A stretch of DNA of 6,921 nucleotides. Source: Pseudomonadota bacterium (GTDB taxonomy: Bacteria; Myxococcota; Myxococcia; Myxococcales; Anaeromyxobacteraceae). Location: contig JAEYZK010000256.1 in assembly GCA_023428085.1 (NCBI GenBank), positions 1-6,921 of the forward strand, given 5' to 3'. The position numbers and the translations under genes were made by a program. The notes beneath the pieces are model-generated. The model was not told the origin of the DNA and did no database searches. It worked only from the letters and a program-made list of their open reading frames with translations. Below are positions 1 to 5,281 of the stretch, one piece after another; positions within the stretch are counted from its first letter, which is position 1, and every line of letters starts with the position of its first letter.

Positions 1-102
1 CGCCTCGACCACGCACGGCGCGAGCCCCGCGCGCCGCAGCTCCCGCGCGGCGGCGAGGCCCGCCGCGCCGGCGCCGAGGACCAGGACGGTGGGTCGTGCC
101 AT
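1..102 (-). CDS. FAD/NAD(P)-binding flavoprotein (amine oxidase / FAD-dependent oxidoreductase type), N-terminal fragment
   Basis: Only the first 34 codons lie in the window; the gene continues beyond the left edge. The ATG at 102-100 opens a frame whose residues 5-16 read TVLVLGAGAAGL. This is the beta-strand plus GxGxxG dinucleotide-binding loop (G10, G12, G15) that begins FAD-dependent amine oxidases, phytoene-desaturase-like enzymes and related oxidoreductases. It is followed by helix AAARELRRAG and a second strand CVVEA ending in an acidic residue (E33), which in this fold binds the ribose of the adenine dinucleotide. The fold is clear but the substrate cannot be told from this piece. 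No Shine-Dalgarno stands before the ATG. The gene diverges from the rRNA methyltransferase, with 74 bp between the two start codons. Confidence 0.75.
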   Translation of the reverse strand, partial: MARPTVLVLGAGAAGLAAARELRRAGLAPCVVEA

Positions 103-176
103 GGCGGAGTCATAACGCCGCCGCCGCCGAAACGGACTGGCGCGGCGCACCCGGGTCGGGTACCAACCCCCGGACC

Positions 177-1346
177 ATGGACGAGCGAACGGTCAAGGTC
201 TCGCGCAAGGGCGCCGAGCGACTCCGCGGCGGGCACCTGTGGATCTACCGGAGCGACGTGGAGCAGGCGCCCGCCGCGCTCGCCTCCGGCGACGTCGTCG
301 CCCTCGTGGACGGCCGCGGGCGGTTCCTCGCCAAGGCGTTCTGGTCGAGCCGCTCGCAGATCGCGCTCCGGGTCGTCACGCTCGAGGAGGAGCCCGTGGA
401 CGAGGGCTTCTTCGCGGCGCGCCTCTCCCGGGCGCTGGAGCTGCGGGCGCAGGCGTTCGGCGACGAGCCCTTCGTCCGGCTCGTGCACGGCGAGGGCGAC
501 CTCCTGCCCGGGCTCGTCGTGGACCGGTACGGCCCGGTCGCCGTGCTCCAGACGCTCGTGCCCGCGATCGAGCGCCGCAAGGCGTTCCTCGCCGAGCTGC
601 TCGCCGGCGCGCTCCCGCTCGCCGCCGTCGTGGAGCGGAACGACGTGCGGGTGCGCGAGCTCGAGGGGCTCGCGCAGGTGAAGGGCGTGCTGCGCGGCGA
701 GGTCCCCGCCGGCCTCGAGCTGCGCGAGGGCGAGGTGCGCATGGCCCTCGACGTGCTCGGCGGCCAGAAGACCGGCGCGTTCCTCGACCAGCGCGAGAAC
801 CACCTCCGCGCCGGCGACTACGCCGCCGGCAGGTGCCTCGACTGCTTCAGCTACGCGGGCGGCTTCGCGCTCCAGCTCGCCCGGCGCGCCGCCGAGGTGA
901 CCGCCGTGGAGATGCAGCCCGTCGCGGCGACGCTCCTGCGCGAGAACGCCGCCCGGAACCGCGCCGCCAACCTCTCCGTCGTGGAGGCGAACGCCTTCGA
1001 CTACCTGCGCGACCGCTCCGAGGAGCCGGCCGCGTTCGACCTCGTGGTGCTCGATCCGCCCGCGTTCGCCAAGAACCGCGACGCGATCCCGGCGGCGCGG
1101 CGCGGCTACAAGGAGATCAACCTGCGCGCGATGCAGGTGCTCAAGCCCGGCGGCGTCCTCGTCACCTGCTCGTGCAGCTATCACCTCTCCGAGGCGATGC
1201 TGGAGGAGCTCGTGCTGGACGCCGCGATGGACGCCGGCCGGCGCGTGCAGGTGCTGGAGCGGCGGGGTGCGGGCCGCGACCACCCGGTGCTCCTCGGGGT
1301 GCCGGAGACGCGCTATCTCAAGTGCATGTTCTTGCGTATCCTCTGA
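177..1346 (+). CDS. rlmI: Class I SAM-dependent rRNA m5C methyltransferase, RlmI-like (23S rRNA C1962 type)
   Basis: Predicted to transfer a methyl group from S-adenosylmethionine to C5 of a cytosine in 23S rRNA (C1962 in E. coli numbering). From the ATG at 177 the protein has 389 residues, close to E. coli RlmI (396). Residues 5-70 form a PUA-like RNA-binding domain. An EEHD-like linker with QKTGAFLDQR (197-206) follows, then the Rossmann methyltransferase fold: motif I LDCFSYAGGF (221-230), acidic SAM-binding E245, motif IV DPPAF (293-297), and motif VI TCSCS (330-334) with C333 as the likely catalytic nucleophile. The tail RRGYKEINL and DHPV also match RlmI. The frame is open upstream to an ATG at 96, but those 27 extra residues are low-complexity and overlap the divergent flavoprotein start, so 177 is preferred. 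No clear Shine-Dalgarno precedes 177. Family is secure; the exact target base is inferred. Confidence 0.9.
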   Translation: MDERTVKVSRKGAERLRGGHLWIYRSDVEQAPAALASGDVVALVDGRGRFLAKAFWSSRSQIALRVVTLEEEPVDEGFFAARLSRALELRAQAFGDEPFVRLVHGEGDLLPGLVVDRYGPVAVLQTLVPAIERRKAFLAELLAGALPLAAVVERNDVRVRELEGLAQVKGVLRGEVPAGLELREGEVRMALDVLGGQKTGAFLDQRENHLRAGDYAAGRCLDCFSYAGGFALQLARRAAEVTAVEMQPVAATLLRENAARNRAANLSVVEANAFDYLRDRSEEPAAFDLVVLDPPAFAKNRDAIPAARRGYKEINLRAMQVLKPGGVLVTCSCSYHLSEAMLEELVLDAAMDAGRRVQVLERRGAGRDHPVLLGVPETRYLKCMFLRIL

Positions 1347-1351
1347 CAGTG

Positions 1352-1405
1352 GTCAGTGGTCAGGGGTCAGTGGTCAGAACTGATCACTGACAACTGATCA
1401 CTGAC
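1352..1405. repeat. 54-bp near-palindrome built from four 14-bp units
   Basis: Two copies of GTCAGTGGTCAG (1352-1363 and 1366-1377) are followed by two copies of CTGATCACTGAC (1380-1391 and 1394-1405). Each pair has a 14-bp period. The second pair is the reverse complement of the first apart from one base per unit, which becomes a G-U pair in RNA. The block can therefore fold into one long stem or two tandem structures, with a GG/AA internal mismatch. A further partial unit (CTGACC, 1408-1413) runs up to the Shine-Dalgarno of the next gene. The repeat begins only a few bases after the rlmI stop. There is no T-tract, so it is not a classical intrinsic terminator. Confidence 0.9.
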
Positions 1406-1414
1406 AACTGACCC

Positions 1415-1419
1415 GGAGG
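1415..1419 (+). promoter_or_regulatory. Shine-Dalgarno GGAGG deciding a GTG start
   Basis: GGAGG lies 6 nt before the GTG at 1426. This is a strong site with good spacing and fixes the otherwise ambiguous GTG as the start of the fusion kinase. It sits two bases after a partial repeat unit that can pair with the upstream repeats. Confidence 0.8.
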
Positions 1420-1425
1420 CGCACC

Positions 1426-3567
1426 GTGGCCGTCCGCCCGCAGGACCTCGCCGCCGAGGACGTGCTCGCCCGCAGCCCCCTCCTCGCGCGTCTCGATCCC
1501 GCGCTCCGCGCCCGCTTCCTCGCGCACACGGAGCGGGTGGTGGTCCCGCCCCGGACCCGCCTCCACGGCGACGCCGACGCCGGGAAGCACCTCTTCGTCC
1601 TCCTCTCCGGCGAGGCCACCAGCCGGCGCGAGCACACCGCCCTCCGCCGCCTCGGCCCCGGCGACGTGTTCGGCGAGCTCGCGGCCGCGGGCGGGAGGCA
1701 CCGCGGCGAGGTGATCACGTCGGTGGGCGGCCTCACCGCCGCCCGGCTCTCGGCCGCCGCCTGGTCCACGATCGAGCGCGAGGACCCGCCGCTCGCGGCC
1801 GCGCTGGCGATCGGCCTCGTGCACGTCGTCCAGGAGGAGCTCGGCCAGCTCACGAGCGAGATGGACCTCGTGCTCCGCGGCCGCACGCTGCCCCGCGCCG
1901 AGGAGATCACCGTCCAGGTGCTCGGGCAGGCGCGGACGATCCGGACCGGGACGCGGGTGATGGATCTCCTCCCCGCCGCGCTCGACGGCGACCTCGTCGT
2001 GGCCGGCCTGCTCGGGCAGAAGCCGGTGGCGCTCTCCACCCCGATCTTCACGGACACGACCGTCGCGCCGCTCCGGCTCTCGCACTGGGAGGGGCGCCAG
2101 ATCTTCGCGCAGTCGATGGGGCTCCTCCTGCTCGAGGCCGCGCACCAGGTCGCCCCGGAGCTGCCGATCCGGCTGGGCCCCTCGCGCGGGCTGCGCCAGG
2201 CGGTCGAGGTCCCCGGGTGCGGCCCCGCGGAGCTGCCCGCGCTCGCCGCGCGGCTCGCCGAGGAGATGGAGCGGATCCGCGGTACCGACGCGCCCATCCG
2301 CGGGGAGAACTGGCCCATCGACGAGGCGATCCGCTGGTTCCAGGATCGCGGCTGGCGCGACGCGGTGCTCCTCCTCCGCCTCCGCCGTCTCGCCACCGTC
2401 CGCCTCGTCTCGTGCGGCGAGGTCTACGCGCTCGCCACCGGGCCGTTCCTCCCGTCCACCGGCGCGCTGCGCGGCTTCCGGCTCGAGGCCGACCGCGACG
2501 GGCTCTGGCTCGAGCTGGGCGACCGCGATCCGCGCCTGCTCGAGCCCGCGGCGCCGGGCGACGTCCACGTCCACCCGCGGCAGGGCGTCATGTTGGGCGA
2601 GCACCAGCGCTGGCTCGCCGCGATGGGCGTCGACAGCGTCGGCGCGTTCTGCGACCAGTGCATCACCGGCCAGGTCACGCAGCTCATCCGCGTCGCCGAG
2701 GGGTTCCACGAGAAGCAGATCGGCGGCATCGCCGACGAGGTCGCGGCCGAGCGCGCGCGGATCCGGATCATCTCCATCGCCGGCCCGTCGTCCTCCGGCA
2801 AGACGACCTTCATCAAGCGGCTCACGGTCCAGCTCCAGATCAACGGCGTGAACCCCGTCGGCATCGGCCTCGACAACTACTACGTGGACCGCGAGAAGAC
2901 CCCGCGCGACGCGAAGGGCGAGTGGGACTTCGAGGCGCTGGAGGCGATCGACCTCGCGCTCCTCCAGGACCACGTGCGGCGCCTCCTCGCCGGCGAGGGG
3001 GTGAAGACCGCCCGCTACGACTTCCTCACCGGCCTCTCGCACCCCGCCGGCGGCCCGACCATCCGGCTCCGCCCCGGCGACGTGCTGATGCTCGAGGGCA
3101 TCCACGGCCTCAACCCCGCGCTCCTCGGCGCGCTGCCCCGGAGCGGCGAGCTGTTCCGCGTCTTCATCCACCCCGCGACGACGCTGCCGCTCGACCGCCT
3201 CTCGCGCGTCTCCGCCACCGACCTCCGGCTCCTCCGCCGGATCGTCCGCGACCGGCACACGCGCGGCTACTCCGCCGCCGACAACATCCTCCGCTGGCCT
3301 TCCGTCCAGGCCGGCGAGCGGACCCACATCTTCCCGTACCAGGGCGAGGCGGACGCGATCTTCGACTCCGCGCTCATCTACGAGCCCGCCGTGCTCAAGG
3401 TGTTCGCGGAGCGGTACCTCCTCGAGGTCCCCGCCGAGCACCCCGCGTACCCCACCGCCATCCGGCTGCGGCACCTCATCGATCGGTTCGTGTCGATCTA
3501 CCCCGACCACGTCCCGCCGACGTCGATCCTGCGCGAGTTCATCGGCGGGAGCGGGTTCGAGTACTGA
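1426..3567 (+). CDS. Cyclic-nucleotide-binding domain / TGS-ThrRS-like / uridine (nucleoside) kinase fusion protein
   Basis: A 713-residue cytosolic fusion. Residues 15-130 resemble a CRP/PKA cyclic-nucleotide-binding domain: PGDVFGELAAAGGRHR (78-93) matches the phosphate-binding cassette, with E84 and R93 at the usual ligand-contact places. Residues 158-215 resemble a TGS domain and about 216-430 the second additional domain of threonyl-tRNA synthetase, as in the clostridial-type nucleoside kinases (about 550 residues). The kinase domain spans about 445-713: Walker A GPSSSGKTT (453-461), LDNYYVDRE (482-490) with D483 for the nucleoside/phosphate site, LEGIHGLNP (556-564), lid RRIVRDRHTRGY (604-615), and the family C-terminal signature ILREFIGGSGF (701-711). 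Expected reaction: ATP-dependent phosphorylation of uridine/cytidine or a related nucleoside. The extra N-terminal domain suggests control by cAMP or another ligand, which is inference. It starts at GTG 1426 and converges with the next gene, 18 bp apart. Confidence 0.9.
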   Translation: MAVRPQDLAAEDVLARSPLLARLDPALRARFLAHTERVVVPPRTRLHGDADAGKHLFVLLSGEATSRREHTALRRLGPGDVFGELAAAGGRHRGEVITSVGGLTAARLSAAAWSTIEREDPPLAAALAIGLVHVVQEELGQLTSEMDLVLRGRTLPRAEEITVQVLGQARTIRTGTRVMDLLPAALDGDLVVAGLLGQKPVALSTPIFTDTTVAPLRLSHWEGRQIFAQSMGLLLLEAAHQVAPELPIRLGPSRGLRQAVEVPGCGPAELPALAARLAEEMERIRGTDAPIRGENWPIDEAIRWFQDRGWRDAVLLLRLRRLATVRLVSCGEVYALATGPFLPSTGALRGFRLEADRDGLWLELGDRDPRLLEPAAPGDVHVHPRQGVMLGEHQRWLAAMGVDSVGAFCDQCITGQVTQLIRVAEGFHEKQIGGIADEVAAERARIRIISIAGPSSSGKTTFIKRLTVQLQINGVNPVGIGLDNYYVDREKTPRDAKGEWDFEALEAIDLALLQDHVRRLLAGEGVKTARYDFLTGLSHPAGGPTIRLRPGDVLMLEGIHGLNPALLGALPRSGELFRVFIHPATTLPLDRLSRVSATDLRLLRRIVRDRHTRGYSAADNILRWPSVQAGERTHIFPYQGEADAIFDSALIYEPAVLKVFAERYLLEVPAEHPAYPTAIRLRHLIDRFVSIYPDHVPPTSILREFIGGSGFEY

Positions 3568-3585
3568 GCGCGGGAGGGCCGGGGG

Positions 3586-4200
3586 CTACTCCCCGATCGT
3601 CCCGAACGTCGGCGCCCCCGTCCGCCGGTAGGTCGCGAGCACGAGGCCCTTGCCCGTCGGCCGCGCGCTCACGACCTCGAACGCGGTCGGCACCGCGCCG
3701 GTCCCGAAGAGCCGCTTCCCCGGCCCACCCAGCGTGACCGGGCAGAGGACGAGGTTGAGCTCGTCGGCGAGCCCCGCCTGGAGGAGCGTCTGCGCGAGCC
3801 CCGGGCTCCCGTGGACCTGCAGCTCGCCCCTCGTCTCCTCCTTGAGGCGCGGCACCTCGCGGACGACGTCGCGCACGATCCGGCTGCCCGCCCACTCGAC
3901 CTTCTCCAGCGTCCGCGTCGCGACGTGCTTCGTGAGGCCGTTGAGCTTCGACGCGACCGGGTCCTGCGGGTCCGTCTGCTTCGGCCACCAGCCCGCGAAG
4001 ATCTGCCAGGTCCCGCGCCCGAGCAGGAACGCGCCCGCGCGATCGAAGACGCCGGAGATGAACGCGCCGAAGTCCTCGTCCACGTACGGCACGAACCAGC
4101 CGCCGCGCTCGAACCCGCCGCTCCGGTCCTCGTGCGGCGCGCCCGGGCCCTGCATGATGCCGTCGAGCGTCAGGAAGGTCGTGATGGTGAGCTTCGCCAT
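3586..4200 (-). CDS. Dihydrofolate reductase family protein (RibD C-terminal-like)
   Basis: A 204-residue protein of the DHFR-like/RibD C-terminal family, whose members are NADPH-dependent reductases or uncharacterised relatives. Visible family features: N-terminal strand and loop ITTFLTLDGIMQGPG (6-20), FLLGRGTWQIFAGWWP (58-73) with the cofactor-site GR-TW pattern, LQVHGSPGLAQTLLQAGL (127-144) where HGS precedes the cofactor-binding helix, and DELNLVLCPVTLGGPGKRLF (146-165), a hallmark of this group. Length is typical for stand-alone members (about 180-210). The frame is open upstream to an ATG at 4263, but the ATG at 4200 has a strong ribosome-binding site and begins at the conserved first strand, so it is preferred. 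It lies downstream of the HNH frame on the same strand. Substrate unknown; a true folate or riboflavin role is not implied. Confidence 0.85.
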   Translation of the reverse strand: MAKLTITTFLTLDGIMQGPGAPHEDRSGGFERGGWFVPYVDEDFGAFISGVFDRAGAFLLGRGTWQIFAGWWPKQTDPQDPVASKLNGLTKHVATRTLEKVEWAGSRIVRDVVREVPRLKEETRGELQVHGSPGLAQTLLQAGLADELNLVLCPVTLGGPGKRLFGTGAVPTAFEVVSARPTGKGLVLATYRRTGAPTFGTIGE

Positions 4201-4206
4201 GGGGTG

Positions 4207-4213
4207 CTCCTCC
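4207..4213 (-). promoter_or_regulatory. Shine-Dalgarno GGAGGAG for the DHFR-family gene
   Basis: On the minus strand GGAGGAG is followed by six bases and then the ATG at 4200-4198. This decides the start against the upstream in-frame ATG at 4263. Confidence 0.75.
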
Positions 4214-4299
4214 GGGGTGGGATGCGTTCTCCTAGCTCGACTCCCGGGCGCCGGCCCGCTCATCGGCGGACGGCGGATGCTCCCCGAGAGGGTCCCGAC

Positions 4300-4746
4300 T
4301 CACGCGACCGGCTCCTCCTGCGGGATCCCCGTCCACCGCCTCCCGCCGAGGAACCACTCGAGGCGGTCCGGAGCCGTGCCGCACGCGCGCAGGGACCCCT
4401 CGTGGATGCACCGCAGGTGATGGAAGGTGCAGACGCCGGTCTGGTTCCACAGCGCAGTCCGATCGCCGCCGTGAGACCGGAACACGAGGTGATGCGAGTG
4501 GGTCGCAGCGCGGCTGCACCCCGGCACCGTGCAATGCCAGCCGTCCCGCGCGCGCGCCCGCTGCGACGAGGTCCTGGGCTTCGTCGGGAGCCCGTGCACC
4601 CGGAGGAAGTGCGCCGCGATGATGGCGAGGCACGTGCCGTCGGGCAGGGGTCGCCCAGCGCGGGCGCGCGCGGACCGGAAGGCCTCGGCGAGGAGGCAAG
4701 CGACGCGCCTCGGCGCCGGCGCGCAGAGCCGATGGCGCGCCCGCAT
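4300..4746 (-). CDS. HNH endonuclease domain protein, probably a 5'-truncated remnant
   Basis: A 148-residue frame ending in a complete-looking HNH/zinc-finger nuclease module. C72 and C77 (HCTVPGC), H85-H86 (HSHHLVFRSHGG), N101 and C106-H109-H110 (CTFHH) give the expected metal-binding and catalytic pattern. The start LCAPAPRRVACLLAEAFR followed by AIIAAHFLRVHG resembles an internal segment of longer HNH proteins (roughly 300-400 residues, from memory) that are common in Anaeromyxobacter. The ATG at 4746 is preceded directly by an in-frame TAG and has no Shine-Dalgarno. Reading on through the TAG, the frame stays open for only about 27 more codons before a TGA. The likeliest reading is the C-terminal end of a decayed gene that lost its N-terminal region; a functional mini-HNH protein remains possible. 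Members of this family are abundant and mostly uncharacterised. Confidence 0.7.
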   Translation of the reverse strand: MRARHRLCAPAPRRVACLLAEAFRSARARAGRPLPDGTCLAIIAAHFLRVHGLPTKPRTSSQRARARDGWHCTVPGCSRAATHSHHLVFRSHGGDRTALWNQTGVCTFHHLRCIHEGSLRACGTAPDRLEWFLGGRRWTGIPQEEPVA

Positions 4747-4844
4747 CTAGGCGTCCGGTTCGCAAGCCAGCGGGAGCATGTGGAGCGCGGCGGTCACGGG
4801 GAGGACTTTCGCATGAGCCTCTGACACTCGCGGTCAATGGCTCG

Positions 4845-4957
4845 CCCGATCGGCAAAGAGCGATCCGCGATCGGGACCGCGCACGAGTCCAGCATGGGAC
4901 AGGGGTTTTCGGACCACGCCCGATCGGAACTGGCGCGAATCCGATCGGACTGGCGCA
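4845..4957. repeat. Imperfect direct repeats around CGATCGG, 21- and 74-bp spacing
   Basis: CGATCGG occurs at 4847, 4868, 4921 and 4942. The two pairs each have 21-bp spacing and are offset from each other by 74 bp. CCCGATCGG is shared by the first member of each pair (4845 and 4919). The second pair is also a near-direct repeat, CGATCGGAACTGGCGCGA (4921-4938) against CGATCGGACTGGCGCA (4942-4957). Confidence 0.6.
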
Positions 4958-4998
4958 ACCATGGACCCGCCGTGCCGGGTGAGCGGACATGACCAACG

Positions 4999-5085
4999 GA
5001 GGTGCCGGAACCCGCGCCGACCGATGAGTTCGGCCGACCTCGCGGCTCGGCGCACTCCCGCCCACGCACGAAGAGGTGCCGGAAC
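4999..5085. repeat. 13-bp direct repeat GAGGTGCCGGAAC
   Basis: Perfect copies lie at 4999-5011 and 5073-5085, again 74 bp apart, in otherwise non-coding DNA. Confidence 0.7.
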
Positions 5086-5217
5086 AGACTTGATTGGTGA
5101 GTGGGCAGGCTTGTCCGAGGGATCGCCTGTCCGTCCGCGCCCTTGATCGTGGCGCCGCTCGAGCAGGAGCGCGAGCACAAATTCGCAGCCCGATCCGGAC
5201 TCAGGGTACGAAAGAAG

Positions 5218-5250
5218 CGCGGCGGCCGATCAGCGAGATCGGCCGCCGCG
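5218..5250. repeat. Perfect 14-bp inverted repeat (hairpin) upstream of the transposase
   Basis: CGCGGCGGCCGATC (5218-5231) and GATCGGCCGCCGCG (5237-5250) are exact reverse complements around the 5-nt loop AGCGA, with a possible extra G-U pair outside. It is very stable on either strand. It lies 13 bp outside the left inverted repeat of the IS. No T-tract follows, so a role as terminator or as a barrier to read-through into the transposase is inferred only. Confidence 0.85.
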
Positions 5251-5263
5251 TACGGCTTGTCGT

Positions 5264-5280
5264 CGGGTAGGAGCCCGGCG
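5264..5280. repeat. Left terminal inverted repeat (17 bp)
   Basis: CGGGTAGGAGCCCGGCG is the exact reverse complement of 6622-6638. The AGGAG inside it (5269-5273) is 8 nt before the ATG at 5282 and could act as the transposase ribosome-binding site. Confidence 0.8.
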
Positions 5281-5281
5281 G

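Larger units (their letters stand above)
4747..5263. other. Non-coding segment with short decayed repeats, between HNH remnant and IS
   Basis: No convincing gene is seen in about 520 bp. Frames that cross it have no recognisable motifs and no ribosome-binding site. It contains four CGATCGG sites (4847, 4868, 4921, 4942), a 13-bp direct repeat and a strong hairpin near its right end, listed separately. It looks a little less GC-rich than the genes, which suggests inserted or decaying DNA. It may include the lost 5' part of the HNH gene or the relic end of another mobile element; I could not recognise either. Confidence 0.5.

Noticed and set aside
239..1390. A 383-codon plus-strand frame overlapping rlmI
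   Set aside because: Arg/Ala/Pro-rich out-of-frame translation of a well-supported methyltransferase gene; no motifs.
1352..1405. CRISPR-like repeat array
   Set aside because: Units are only 12-14 bp with 2-bp gaps, there are no unique spacers, and half the units are inverted.
1384..3510. A 708-codon open frame on the minus strand opposite the kinase fusion
   Set aside because: It is a GC-bias shadow: the translation is low-complexity and rich in charged residues with no motif, while the plus strand carries clear domains throughout.
3568..3585. Terminator between the convergent kinase and DHFR-family genes
   Set aside because: The 18-bp gap holds no stem-loop and no T-tract on either strand.
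3811..4824. A 337-codon plus-strand frame over the DHFR-family and HNH genes
   Set aside because: It spans two minus-strand genes and their gap, and its translation shows no domain, so it is a composition artefact.
4822..4980. End of an IS21-family element (repeated CGATCGG-type motifs, TGAC start)
   Set aside because: The multi-repeat look is suggestive, but no istA or istB fragment or opposite end is visible, so it is kept only as a possibility under the 74-bp repeat finding.
5202..5217. CAGGGTACG as an alternative left IS end
   Set aside because: It resembles the CAGGG start I recall for some ISAs1 elements, but no inverted partner was found to the right of the transposase.
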